DNA from: Uloborus plumipes
Taxonomy: Eukaryota; Arthropoda; Arachnida; Araneae; Uloboridae
Direction of reading: 5' to 3'
DNA length: 64,000 nucleotides
NCBI GenBank assembly: GCA_038373865.1
Contig: JAXGGA010002244.1
Span: 62,001-126,000 of the forward strand
Part shown: in pieces, positions 1-10,541 of the stretch
How positions within the stretch are numbered: the stretch's first letter is position 1
How the letters are laid out: every line of letters begins with the position of its first letter
The notes under the pieces: model-generated
Database searches by the model: none
What the model was told of the DNA's origin: nothing
The model's input: the letters and a program-made list of their open reading frames with translations, nothing else
Translations under genes and position numbers: made by a program

Positions 1-395
1 GGCCTAGTAGAATAAAAATTTATTTAACAAAAATATCGTTAACTACATTACAATAATACTCATAGCTTTATTAAGCATAAAAAGATAGCTTTGTTAAGTC
101 ACTGCTTTCCATATTTATTTTTAAATAGTGCATTACTAAGCTATTTTTGTCGTATCTGAGCAGATACTACTGAAAATGACTAGTAATAGTCACTTGCGGT
201 AAAAATACCCTAGTAGATGAACGCGTCAGTCAGAAGAAAATTTGCAGTAACTACATTTATTAATTGTAGTCAAATAATTACAATAATAAACATAATTAAT
301 ATGTTAAACGAGCTATTTACAAAGCAGTTGCACTAAGTTTAATTATATATTGAGAAAAAAATGAAAAGTAATAAGCTGTAAAACTTTAACCATGA
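1..395. other. AT-rich sequence, probably SUCO intron
   Basis: I see no coding frame or clear repeat here. Because SUCO runs on the minus strand and its C-terminal exons are missing from the window, this is most likely intron between the exon at 1733-1837 and exons beyond base 1. Confidence 0.4.
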
Positions 396-672
396 ATATC
401 TCAGTTTGAGTTCACCTGCAGATACCACATCTGCGCTTAGCATGGCAGAGTTGAGCTCAAACTGAGATATAACTCTTAAGTTTTGCGCCACCATATATTT
501 GACTCAGATGAAACTTTTTCAGTTTCTTTTTTTTTTTTAATATTTCCTGTTCTCAAATGACTATATAATTTTGTATTTAGGTAAAATACGTCAATAAGCG
601 ACCTGGTGACGATAATTCAATTTTGTTAAAAAGTGTAGGTACGAATTTTGTGCTTAGAACGGCAGAATAGAT
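396..672 (+). repeat. Dispersed repeat family R1, copy 1
   Basis: This copy matches 59041-59297 in the opposite orientation over most of its length. Shared landmarks are the blocks around GTAAAATACGTCA, CAATTTTGTTAAAAAGTG and the cttag-cggcag end. The first 80 bases (396-474) fold back on themselves: ATATCTCAGTTTGAG at the left pairs with CTCAAACTGAGATAT at the right. The terminal inverted repeats and absence of coding sequence suggest a MITE. The superfamily is not clear. Confidence 0.6.
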
Positions 673-824
673 CAAAAACCACTAGTTTTCAACAAAAGTG
701 AATTAAAATAAGGGTTTTAAGTCAAAACCCTTTTGGATCCATAGTTCCACCTTCAAAATGGTGAATTTTCAGAAATGGACTTAATGGGTTTTAATTCCAA
801 ACAACTCATACTTGCATACATGCC

Positions 825-978
825 ACATATCTGTACCTCAGAACCAGACTAACGTAAGTCCACTTTCGTCATTTTTCAGTAGAGGGGAAAAACGATGTAT
901 TCGACAATCGTTTTTCCCCTCTACCGAAAAATGACGAAAATGGACTTACGTTAGTCTGGTTCTGAGGTACAGATATGT
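825..978. repeat. Near-perfect long hairpin (foldback MITE)
   Basis: Two arms of about 70 bases (825-896 and 907-978) are almost exact reverse complements around a loop of about 10 bases. They start ACATATCTGTACCTCAG and end CTGAGGTACAGATATGT. Few mismatches are visible in the arms, so it is either young or kept matched by gene conversion. No coding content. Confidence 0.8.
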
Positions 979-1732
979 TACATTAGTTATATCAGCAATT
1001 ACATAAGTCTTCGGAATAAATCAGGAGAGTTTGCAGCTATGGAACCTGCAAGTGACAGAAATCTAAGATGAAGACTGTTTAAGCTCAAGAGGTGCTGAAT
1101 TTTATCATAAAGTGATCATGATAAAATTTCGCCTTTTATCTGACTCAGCTGATTAAAAATATTAACATGCTAATTAATATATTTGCATTAGGAAGTGTCG
1201 CCTCTGCTCACTATTGCTCACCAACCTCTAAACTGTCTATAGATTCATTCAGATCCCTTCCCTATTCAAACTTACCACTCTTGTAAACTACACACAAACT
1301 AGATTAGTGGTGCAAGAGTAGTCTCACTACAACAACAAATTCGAGGCAATAAATTTTTACGCAGTGCCAATCTAGGAAACGATAATTGCTTGAAATAAAG
1401 TGATTGCGCCAAAATCTCAAGTACAAAAAAATTCACCATCGTTGGGCACAGGTTGCTTAAACTTCAAATAGAATCAATCATTGATCATCATTGAATAAAT
1501 GCAAATATATTATTTAACAAATATGCATATCAATGCCATTCCAGTAGCTGTTGCTTGAAATTTTAGACAGAACATAAATTATAAAATTCTGCCAGATATG
1601 TCTTAAGTCACAGCCTTTCAACAATTTCATAGGCTGCTGCTGTGCCATCATTAGATTTCTCGTAACATATTTTTGCAAAAGACAACCTAGCCACCGCTTA
1701 AAAGCCATAATTGGTTTACAAAATGAAATTAC
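979..1732. other. SUCO intron sequence
   Basis: This lies directly downstream (minus strand) of the exon at 1733-1837. The frame continues open past the splice site but loses all similarity to SUCO, as expected for intron read-through. I saw no exon that could encode the expected membrane segment. Confidence 0.5.
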
Positions 1733-1837
1733 CTCTCGAAAAGCAGATGTTCTCTCATTTAATAGAAATTCAACTGTTTCAGACAAATTCGTAACTTGTA
1801 ATTGTAAAGTATTCAATATCTCTTGCTGTTTAAAGTC
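1733..1837 (-). CDS. SUCO: SUCO exon: coiled-coil segment before the membrane span
   Basis: This exon has 35 codons between acceptor CTCTTCCAG and donor GAG|GTAATT, phase 0 at both ends. It encodes DFKQQEILNTLQLQVTNLSE and continues to about SAFRE. Vertebrate SUCO has a matching helical stretch at this point, immediately after the highly conserved coiled coil and just before the C-terminal transmembrane segment. It joins in phase to the exon ending at 3097. The next exon should carry the membrane span and cytosolic tail and is not in the window. The open frame in this region runs on past the donor into intron. Confidence 0.85.
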
Positions 1838-3096
1838 CTGGAAGAGATAAAAGAGAAGAAATTAGTAAAATGAATTTTAATTTATAAAATCTTAAAAGTA
1901 AAAACAATAATACAACTACTTTACAATTTTCATTCATAAATCATAATTCTCTACATTTTCTGATGATGTAAATTAATAGAAAATATTTTTTACTATAGGA
2001 TATTTAATGAAAACAAAGATTAAAAGCTACACTTAGCCACAGCTGAAGTTTCTCTTTTTTTTTTCCTTTTTACTAACAATATTCACGTTATTTTTGAAAT
2101 TAATTTTCCATAGCTTTTACTTCAATGTAATGTCGTCCCCGCCTACTCGGGTAATGGATAAACGAATACCCCGCAAAAACAAATAAAATATCTTGAAACC
2201 GATGCCATAGACATAATGTTAAAGATCCCCGCTTAATCGAATACCCCGTTTAATCGAATAACATTTCTTGGAACCGACAGTATATGTTTAAGCGGAGCCG
2301 ACAGTATAATTAAAATACAGAATCTTTATTTTAAAAAATGTTAAACACTTTCTTTCATTTTTTATTTTACAATGCATTTAGTTGTCAAATATTTAATTAA
2401 TATTGGAGTTTGACTGAAACAGAATTAATCTAATGTATCAAAAACAAATATAACTATATCCCGAAACTCAATATAATGTGAAAACATGCCCAGCTCATTG
2501 GAACACAACAATATGTAAGATGTTGGAGGCATTGAAACAAAGGCTTTACAAGTAAAAAAACTGTAGAGCAAGCAAATGCTGTCAAATTTCAATTTACAGC
2601 TGATATATTTATTCAAATACCGAATTACAATAAAGTCTCCATAGCTCAAAGTCTCAAGGGACCAACTAAAAGAGTCGAGTTATTGGTTGTTCAAGTTATA
2701 TGATGTCCCCACACCCTTCTCAAGAGTTTGGGACCCAAAGAAATCTTTAAGATAAAGGAATATTCAAGAATTATAAGGTTTTGAATTATTGAGACAACTG
2801 TATTAGAAATGTGTAACCAGATGACAAAGTTTTTATAGAGCTATACTCGAATATAGAAATTTCCAACTAAATTATCATAAAAGAAAAAGGCAAGCAATAA
2901 AAGATCTTACAGTACAGGACTTTGTACAATCACGAGAAATGATTATATGATAAAGAATAGTTCAGAGAGGACTAGTTTATAAATGTTTTGCTTTGAAAAT
3001 TATGTCATTTATATTTCATTTAAACCAACACCTCCCTGGAAACAAAATACATAACAAAGCTCAAAAAATTCATCAAACGAAAAAAAAAATCCTTAC
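1838..3096. other. SUCO intron with an old repeat copy
   Basis: AT-rich intron. It contains repeat R2 copy 1 (2123-2290). The rest shows only homopolymers and short chance frames. Confidence 0.6.
2123..2290 (+). repeat. Dispersed repeat family R2, copy 1
   Basis: This matches 20147-20300 in reverse orientation. Shared pieces are GCCATAGAC, AATGTTAAAGATCCC, CTTGGAACCGACAGTAT and the end TTTAAGC-g-GCCGACAGTA. The end motif TACTGTCGGC next to TA suggests a DNA-transposon MITE, but no transposase trace is visible. Confidence 0.55.
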
Positions 3097-4216
3097 TTTT
3101 TCTGCAGCTTTTCTAGCAGTATCATTCAAAGTCCCAATGGTGCGATTGAACGCTCGCTGCATCTCTTCCATCTGGCGGCGATACCGCTGACTCAGCTCTT
3201 GCAAATACTGGCTGCTGAGTGACATGTTGATCTCGAGTGCCTTGATGCGGTTGCTCATCCGCATGAAGACCGATTCTTTCTGGCCGGCAGTTGCGCCAGC
3301 CGAGAATATGGCTGGCTCCACTCTCCCTTGCAGATCGCTCCGCATGTCCGATAGCCGGTCGTCCGGCGGTTTAATACTAGGCGGCACTTCGGTTGCCGAA
3401 ATATCTCCCACGATCATGTCATCCGGAGAAGCGGAAGTGGATTCCGACAGGAATTCGTTAAACTGTTGCTCTTCGGAGTCCGTGAGTTCGGCGATGGTTG
3501 AGAAATCGTTGATACCAGATGGCGGAACGGAATCCGTGCTCTTTTCGGTACTATCTGTTTTCGTTGGAATGGTGGCGGTTGGTTTACCAATCACCTCCGA
3601 CTTGATTTCTACCGACAGCACAGACCTCTCAAAAGTCTCGTTGCCGGTTTTCGAACTGTCATTGGACATCTCATCGAACATGGTATGAACAGGCTGGATG
3701 GATGAGTCTAATCTGGTTTTATCAGTCAGCATGGATAAGTTAAGTACTGGCTCAACCACATTAGTTGCATTGACAGACGTGTGCTTGTCTGACTGGTTAA
3801 TGGAACCAAGGGTGGTATTGATAATTATTTCGAGTGAAGAATCCTTCTCGGACCTGACGGGCATGATTTGGGGAGGTGGGCTTTTAGTGGGTGATGTAAT
3901 AAAAGAATCAACCAAGGCAGGGTGATCTCTTTGCTCGGGCGATTCATGCGCAACTACAAGTGGATGTTCCTTGAACCAGTCACAAAGGGCTTGAAACACA
4001 ACTGGTCCCAGAACGGCTTGGAAGAATCGGCACTGCGGCTGAGCCGAAGAATAGTAACGTATTTTGGATGACAAGCACTGATCACAGCGATGGAGAAGAC
4101 GAAACATAGTATGATGTACGGATGACGAAGGAACAATAAATTTAGGCAATGAAGAGGCGTCACTTTTGCCTCCTACAGAAGTATCTTCACATTTTTCTTC
4201 AGCCGTATCAATTAAC
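3097..4216 (-). CDS. SUCO: SUCO exon: variable linker plus the conserved coiled-coil core
   Basis: This is the large SUCO exon: 1120 nt, acceptor CATTTAG, donor AAA|GTAAGG. Its first base completes a codon begun in exon 5506-5563; it ends in phase 0. The beginning encodes a Cys-rich, aromatic stretch of about 50 residues that includes LLHRCDQCLSSKIRYY and CRFFQAVLG. Human SUCO has a similar Cys-rich helix at the same place. A long acidic Ser/Thr-rich linker follows. The last ~60 residues (ESVFMRMSNRIKALEINMSL, then SQRYRRQMEEMQRAFNRTI) are nearly the same as in vertebrate SUCO and are the strongest basis for the gene name. The protein acts in the ER membrane, and vertebrate SUCO is linked to collagen secretion and bone formation. 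The frame is intact. Confidence 0.95.
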
Positions 4217-5505
4217 CTAAATGGGAAGGGAAAACGCTAGTTTTAAATAGCAACAAAGATAAAACAATCAAAACTTGAGAATTTATAACCTTCTATCTTG
4301 AAAAAATAGAATCATGGAATCTGTTAGTCATGTGAGTTCAAAAAAAAAGTTTAACATTTAATTTTGATACTTTTAATTAGTTGCCAGTGGTAATCAGCTA
4401 GTGGGTTTCACTTTTAAGTGTAATTCACCTTTTCGTACCAAAAAGCCACAAATTTAATCATTATACTCTTTTGCCAATAAAACAAAAGTTTTTTTAATTG
4501 CCGGCATTGTTAAATAAAACAAAAAAAAAATGCCATAACACTTCCTACAATAAACCTGTATAAGAAATCACTGCATGTGTTATTTAATTTAAATGCACTA
4601 AAAATGCTCATTGCATTCAAAGATGTAAGCTGTCTGTAAACTATCGCCTGTTTTTCCACCACTACTTTGCCCACAGAAAAATATAAAAAAAGTTACTTTG
4701 CAGCAACTTTCCTTCAGAACTTTTGTTCCAAATCACCCCGCTATTCCGATACACCCCGTTTTACGGTACACACTTTAATTTTAGTTACTTAATTTATGAT
4801 TGAAAAAATTATTTAAATTCAGAGTAACACTTAAAACACAGACGTACATTTTTATTTATTTTTTTTTATTATCAAAAACAAGCGGCTATGCAGACAAAGT
4901 ATAACTAATGCCACATTTTATCTGAAAAAAAGTGATGCATATGTCGTCAGCACCATGCTAAACTAACGAATGTGAAAAATCGCGTTTTTTAAATTCGTTT
5001 TTCAAGTTCAAATTTTACAAATAATTAAAATTAAAATGATATCTTCGAACGATAGTTTTACACTTAAAGATATCTATAAAAGTTTAAAAATTGAAAATAA
5101 CCAAACACGTTAGGTGGGAAAAGGTTATATACAGTGTTTTGGCTCTTCTGAAAAGTGCCAATTTTCACATTCGTTAGTTTAGCATGGTGGCGACGATGTC
5201 AAGACTAATTATATTTTAAAGCTAATAAGCTTCTTAAAGTTATAGTTGGGACAAGCCTAACCTGGTACCATTGTGAAGGCTATGCAGATCCTAATAACAG
5301 CATTAAGACATTGCTAGGTTAGTTTTTCCCCAAGTATAGTTGATGCATTTAAACTGGGCTATCTTTTAAAATGCAAAAAGTGTAAGCAATGTTGGCAGTC
5401 AATAAATTAAAAAGTCTCAAACGAAGGAAGTTGGTCCTTGTTCAAATTCTTATGAAATAATAAATGTTTACATTAATTACTTTTTATATAGATTAATATA
5501 CATAC
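4217..5505. other. SUCO intron with a foldback MITE
   Basis: Intron between exons 5506-5563 and 3097-4216. It holds the foldback MITE at 4943-5196; the rest is AT-rich and featureless. Confidence 0.7.
4943..5196 (+). mobile_element. Foldback MITE family F1, copy 1
   Basis: Inverted termini begin TCGTCAGCACCATGCTAAAC and extend about 40 bases to GAATGTGAAAA; the right arm mirrors them and ends TAGCATGGTGGCGACGA. A second copy in reverse orientation lies at 26731-26970 inside the nested transposon cluster, and the internal sequence matches too (ATATCTTTAAGTGTAAAACTAT in that copy's orientation). About 254 bp and non-coding. Confidence 0.8.
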
Positions 5506-5563
5506 TTGCAATGCTTTGTTTCAGATATATTTTGCTGATCTGCACTTGTATCATTTTTGCTTT
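5506..5563 (-). CDS. SUCO: SUCO exon: short linker exon
   Basis: A 58 nt exon between acceptor TTTTTTCAG and donor CAA|GTATGT. It reads ESKNDTSADQQNISETKHC, with split codons at both ends that match the neighbouring exons (G at the 3' end of 6738-6851, and G at the start of 3097-4216). The sequence is a polar linker with an N-glycosylation motif (NIS), in keeping with the lumenal, low-complexity region of SUCO. Support comes from splice sites and phase, not from similarity. Confidence 0.75.
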
Positions 5564-6737
5564 CTGAAAAAAAAAAACAAAAATAGTTATTACAACTTTA
5601 GGAACTACTTTACAGACAATTGGGATATATCATTACTTGTTTTCAAGATTGATTAAACCCAAATGAATTTTGAAAAAAATAAATAAAACAAACTAAGGTA
5701 GGTGCAGGTATTACGGCCTATCAGCTAATAAGACCTAATTAACAAAAGTACAATTTAAAATGCTAGTTGCCACTCATAGATGCTATTGTAAGGAGTTAAC
5801 ACTCATAGCTGGCAGTTCAAGCTGGTCCCGACCCATCACTCCCTTTTTACGTTCAGTGAAGTCTGATATATTTGAACGGAGCTGTTTTTCACCACGAACA
5901 AAAAAAAATTGTCAAACTGAATCATAAGCGTTTTTTGTAATATTACATTTTTATCTGTAGTTTTGGGCTACGTTTTTTTTTTTTATTTTTAATGCTTCTA
6001 TTGATATTTAATGTCTGAAAGATGTAAGCGGGTATTAAGGCCTACCAAATTTGACCATAGGCCTTATTATGCTCCTTTGTTTTCATATCACTGTTTGCCA
6101 GGTTTAAGCTGATCTTAAAAGTTCATCAGCAAAAAAGCTAAAAATGGAGAAAAGGCTTTCGCAAATTACAAAAACGTCAAAAATTAATAAATAATAAATA
6201 TGTTTACATATCTTAATGACAAGGACATAAGCCCTAATTAGGACAAGGTCCTAATGACAATGTTTCAAAAAATGTCTAATTTGGTGTTTATTTTCGGTAA
6301 ATAGTATCAATTCTTTGCTAGATTCTTATAGCAATTGATCTGTAGATTTAATTAGAACTACAATTTATTGATTTAGGTATAGTTTTTGTTTTCTTTCAAA
6401 TCACCCATTGTTAGGCCTTATTAACCGCACCTACCTTACTACTGTATAAAAAGATTAAAGACATTACTTAGAACTATTGACAATTCTTTCATTAGACAGT
6501 TAATTCACAATCTCTATTTTTTTAAAAATTGAAAAATTTAAAAAGATTACTTCTAAACTATATGTTACAAATAGCTTAGAAAATACTGTCATGAATCCAA
6601 AAAATATTATTCATGGTTACATTTGTGTCAACTACTGGCAAACAGTCCCCCTTCACACTAAGTAAAATTTTAGTCTTACCACAAAATAATTGATTACTAG
6701 TAATTTGTAAGCATCTAATTACAGGAAAACAATTTAC
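5564..6737. other. SUCO intron with an inverted-repeat element
   Basis: Intron mostly filled by the element at 5696-6436. Outside it I see only AT-rich sequence. Confidence 0.65.
5696..6436. mobile_element. Non-coding DNA transposon with TA-flanked inverted repeats
   Basis: The left end reads AGGTAGGTGCAGGTATTACG and the right end, read back, AGGTAGGTGCGGTTAATAAG. Both ends are flanked by TA. Further in, the motif GGCCTAT/AAGGCCTTA recurs several times (for example near 5725, 6040 and 6415). At about 741 bp with no open frame, it looks like a Tc1/mariner-type MITE. Confidence 0.6.
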
Positions 6738-6851
6738 CATCAGTAGGTTGTTGCTGGCCTAATGCTTGTGCAGCCTTTTTAACAATGTTTATCACTGCAT
6801 CAGTAGCACTACCAAATAAATTTGTTGCTTTTGCATCTTCTAGAGGTATAT
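6738..6851 (-). CDS. SUCO: SUCO exon: conserved helix after the SUN domain
   Basis: This 114 nt exon lies between acceptor TTTCTTGCAG and donor GATG|GTAAAT. It encodes about 38 residues including ATNLFGSATDAVINIVKKAA, which corresponds to the conserved NLLGSAT-type helix that follows the SUN domain in vertebrate SUCO. The first codon (GAT) is split with exon 7550-7649, and the last base starts the codon finished in exon 5506-5563. Phase, motif and order all agree. Confidence 0.88.
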
Positions 6852-7549
6852 CTGCAAGAAAGATGAGTGAAATGCAATAAATCATACCTTAAATGTTTCA
6901 AATGTTTAAAGTCCCAATTTCCCATTAACAGGAAATATATACTCAAAAATTGGAAAGTTATATTCAAAAGAATAAATGTTTTACAAAAACTGTAAGTTGT
7001 TTAAATTATGTGAGGCATGGTACAAGCTGCCGCTGTTTGTTTCAAACAATCTTTCATAAAACGTTGGTTCAACGTTAGTTTAACGTTAGTTTTAATGAAT
7101 ACATTGGAAATCAAATGGAAATATAAGGATACAAAGGCAATAATTTCTAGCATTAACTTTTTAGTGTCATTTAATTATGATTGGAATTGCACATCAACTG
7201 TTTCAGAATATTTTACTCCTTTTTCAATGCAATAAATGAGTGGCTGAAAAAAACATCTGACCAATTTTTATGGGATACATTTCGCTCGAGAGGGAGAGGA
7301 GGCGGGGTTAAAAAAGCTAATTCCCCTCTTGATAAAGACGTTCATAAGCCTCAAACATTTGTTTGCAATTTTAATTTATCTTAGCAATTTTAATGTAATT
7401 TTTTCCTACTGCAAAAACCATAAACATTTCATTTTCACTTTTCTGTTCCAATTTAAAAACTATTTTTTTTTAATCTGTAAAAAATAAATAGCAATTAGTT
7501 TTCGTACATTAAAGTCAACTGAATTATGGAAAGACTTCTATATACTCAC
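6852..7549. other. SUCO intron
   Basis: AT-rich intron. Short open frames on the plus strand (7017-7384) have no family features and are not called as genes. Confidence 0.6.
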
Positions 7550-7649
7550 CTAACCTATCAGAATCATCTTCTGGAATTTCATGATGACTATCCAATGTCT
7601 CCATTTCTTCATACTCATCAACCATAGAAGTCCCACCAAGAAATAATGC
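7550..7649 (-). CDS. SUCO: SUCO exon: end of the SUN domain
   Basis: A 100 nt exon with a strong donor (TTAG|GTGAGT) and a weak acceptor (CTTGGCAG). It encodes ALFLGGTSMVDEYEEMETLD and then an acidic tail. GTSMV-EYEE is the conserved end of the SUCO SUN domain. An in-frame stop lies just upstream of the acceptor, so the exon cannot extend further. Before GTSM the family normally has a cysteine-containing SLIRVF-type strand, which is not present here. The exon joins in phase 0 to 8415-8588, but a segment of about 20 residues seems to be missing between them. Confidence 0.78.
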
Positions 7650-8414
7650 CTGCCAAGACTAACACTCTACGTAAATATCAGCATAATCTAATCGCAATGC
7701 TGCTTTTGCCCAATGTAATTGACTTTAACTGTATGACAATTCTCATACTGCTACACAATGGCATGCATTTCGTCATGAATTATCGTATATATTAACGCTT
7801 ACGTTCTATCATAATCTAGTGTCTTAAGATTTGTATAATTTCTAGTCTGGACTATGATTTTACTAGATGAAGTGTGTTCCGCGCGAAATAGTCCCATTGT
7901 AACGATTGAGCAATAGCTAATTCCGTAACGTTTAAACAATGCAATCAAAACTAAGCAGTTATATATGTACAGGCCCAATTATTAAGTACAATTGGTGCCC
8001 AGGTCCTAGTGAAAGTTGGTGCCCCCTCCCCCCCTCTCACATGAAAACCTGCTCATATTCAGAGTAATATTTCCCAAAAAATGGAAGAAGAAAGAAATTT
8101 AACCTATTTTGATGCCCTTAAAATTGTGGTGCCCAGGTCCACAGATCTGTAGGACTGTGCATTAATCAGGCCCTGCATATGTATTTAATATTATGAAATA
8201 AATGTTAAATTTATTGAAATTGAAATGCAAAATAAAGTTTAGATGAAAATATGAACTATGATAATTTATTATAGAGAATCAAAAATGCATGACAAATAAA
8301 ACAGAATGAAAATAGTAATGAAAGAAATTGGTTAACTTTCAACTAAAAGCTCTCAAAAATATTTTGTTGATGTCTTGACAAGAAAAAAGCATGGTTTAAT
8401 TTGTCAACAAATAC
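7650..8414. other. SUCO intron where a conserved SUN segment was expected
   Basis: I searched this interval on the minus strand for the conserved SUN-core segment (the LLSH-GSEH-CP type motif) and did not find it. It contains a hAT-type MITE at 7970-8175. The rest is AT-rich, with stop codons in every frame. Confidence 0.6.
7970..8175. mobile_element. hAT-type MITE, 206 bp
   Basis: Ends are CAGGCCCAATTATTAA and (read back) CAGGGCCTGATTAATG. They are flanked by 8 bp near-identical direct repeats, TATATGTA and CATATGTA (7 of 8). Both the TSD length and the CAG start fit hAT. The phrase TGGTGCCCAGGTCC occurs in both halves. It lies in the SUCO intron from which a SUN exon is missing. Confidence 0.7.
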
Positions 8415-8588
8415 CTTAATAAACTTTCCAAATCCTTCTTGCTTCAGCTCAAAGCTCTGAAGAATTCTTTGCTCGGCTGCAGTAAAACTTCCTAGTTGCA
8501 CCCAATCCCGAGTGGGAAAATTATCACTAGAATAAACTACAAAATCTTTTGGACAGGATGAAAAAAGTTCAAAGTTCGCCAGCTCAAT
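8415..8588 (-). CDS. SUCO: SUCO exon: core of the SUN domain
   Basis: 58 codons, phase 0 on both sides, acceptor TATTTGTAG and donor AAG|GTATTT. It encodes IELANFELFSSCPKDFVVYS, then the DNFPTRDWVQLGSF stretch and QSFELKQEGFGKFIK. This aligns closely with the SUN (Sad1/UNC-84) domain of SUCO, in which a beta-sandwich packs against a cysteine- and aromatic-containing core. It follows exon 11576-11802 in phase. Confidence 0.93.
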
Positions 8589-8960
8589 CTACAAATAAAA
8601 AGAATGAAATAAAATTAGGGTGAAAAACATTTCAATAAGTAAAATAAACTCAAAAACATTTTGTCTCATTCGTTAAAAAGGAATGGTAACAAAACATAGC
8701 CATCATCTACCCCATGACAGGAAGAGAATCAGAATTTTCAATAATATTTAATGATAAAAGTAGCATATGGTATCACAAAATACTAAAACTAAAATGGCAA
8801 AAAATAATAAAACAGAGTTACCTAATGGGTAATGTAAAGCAAAATGTCAATGTCACTATGAATATTAATAACACCTTAAAAGGTTCCACTGGGAATCTTA
8901 ATCATTTTAATCTGTGAACATAAGAGATATGTAGTCTAAAACAGTAGCATAACTACCTTA

Positions 8961-9091
8961 TCTGTATTAATAATATAAAGCTCAAGAGTTTGTTTGAACG
9001 CGCTAATCTCAGGAACTACTGGTTCAAATTGAAAAGTTCTTTTAGTGTTGAATAGTCCATTTAATCAGGAAGGTTTCAGGCTATATAAACA
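8961..9091 (+). mobile_element. Helitron 5' end fragment
   Basis: It starts A|TCTGTATTAATAATATAAAG and continues through TTTGAACGCGCTAATCTCAG and GAACTACTGGTTC, the same block found at the start of the full element at 47768. No CTAG 3' terminus of the same family was found downstream, so this is a truncated or much-interrupted copy. Confidence 0.6.
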
Positions 9092-9302
9092 TCATGCAAT
9101 ATGTAAGGAGTTATCATAATTATAGTTTTAAAATAATAATGGTCAAAAAGCACAAGCGGATTAGTTTCGTCTCTTCTCAAGAGATGGCGTTCATTAAAAG
9201 CATCGTTTTGGCAACTATGTGTAGAGGGTGCTGGCCGACAATGACGCTTTCAGCATGTAGGAATAGATTTACGACATAACTGTTTTTCATACAGACAGCC
9301 AA

Positions 9303-9345
9303 GGGCGGATCCAGAAACTTTTCAAGGGGAGGGGGGGGGGCGATT
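9303..9345 (+). repeat. Repeat terminus with poly(G) tract
   Basis: The motif GGGCGGATCCAGAAAC followed by TTTTCAAGGGG and a run of about 10 G. The same terminus occurs on the minus strand at 63893-63945, and weaker versions near 42332 and 53766. A related inverted end may be at 10900-10917 (TGTATCCGCGCTTGCG). Confidence 0.45.
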
Positions 9346-10364
9346 GATTTTTTTTACCTTCATATATATATATAACCCGTTCAAAAAATGGCACATATAT
9401 CCCCCCCCCCCAAAAAAAGAAGCATAAAAACACTAACATACGTATGTGTGCGTGTTGATGGGTCTTTTTCTTTTTGCTGATACCTCCCACCTATGTTTTC
9501 TTTTCTTCCAATGCTATTGCTGTGTTTTTTTTTTAAATATTTTCAGAAGAAGAACCTTTATAGGGGATGCATTTAACTCTTCTAAATGAAGGAGGGTAGA
9601 ATATCCCTAATTTTAGGGGGTCGGTGGGGGGGGGGTTCTCCCCGGGAAATTTTTTTTTAAATAGATACAAAATTCTGCATTACGAGGCCTTATATGGGTA
9701 TTGAGATTGCAGAAATATGAGAATAAAGTAATCAAACAAAACCTTTTGAATGTTATGCCTTTTGCAAATTAAGATCAATTAAAATATTTAAAAAAATATG
9801 GACCGACAAATCCTTGACATTAATCTGCAGAGATAAAGAACGAGGGAAGAGAAAAAAATAAACACATCATCACTTGCTTACATCGGTTTTCAGCATAGTT
9901 ACTGTAGTTTATATTAGTAGTATTACAATTGTATTAGCATACATTCAGGGGTACCCGGAATTGAAGTCATTGCGACATCCTTTTTTGGCAAATTTTGGCT
10001 GATGAGTACACAAATTTCTACACAGTAGTAAAGTATTTCATTAGAAAATCTTGTCCTAGTATGCAGGGGACTGAGAATTTCAATCAGCAAATTCAGAAAT
10101 TTTCCTCTTTGAATAGTTCAAGATTGGGAAGCCCCTGCATGAATTACACTAAACGGAACTTATCTTTAGTCCTTTCTGTGTTTGAAGGTGATTCAATGGA
10201 TATTAACGGTGATTCAGCTGATAAAAGTGGTTCAGGTCCAAATGATATATTTGATCTGCTACATTTTCCTTGTTTTAAGCCACCTCTCCATAAAATCGCA
10301 TAAACAAGAAAGTGTAATAACCGAACTAGGAACGTTGCTCAGTTCAACTGATTCCAAAAGGAGA

Positions 10365-10541
10365 CTAAGGCAGGAATTCAAGTGAAACAAGGACGATCGC
10401 AACTCTCCAATGCAATCGCAAATTCCCAAATTTTGATACTTTGCAATCGCTACGAGATGTAATTCGACTTCCAGTAGCGATTGCAATTTGCGATCGCCTC
10501 AAAGCGATTGCAATGGTGTTTCGCTTGAATTCCTGCCTAAG
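10365..10541. mobile_element. Foldback MITE family F2, 177 bp
   Basis: Inverted ends CTAAGGCAGGAATTCAAGTG and (read back) CTTAGGCAGGAATTCAAGCG, with repeated GCGATTGCA motifs inside. The end of this family (CAGGAATTCAAGTGAAACA) also occurs alone at 48463-48494 inside the Helitron. Non-coding. Confidence 0.7.

Noticed and set aside
3224..3925. Plus-strand open frames of 154 and 75 codons opposite the large SUCO exon
   Set aside because: They are antisense shadows of the conserved minus-strand coding exon.
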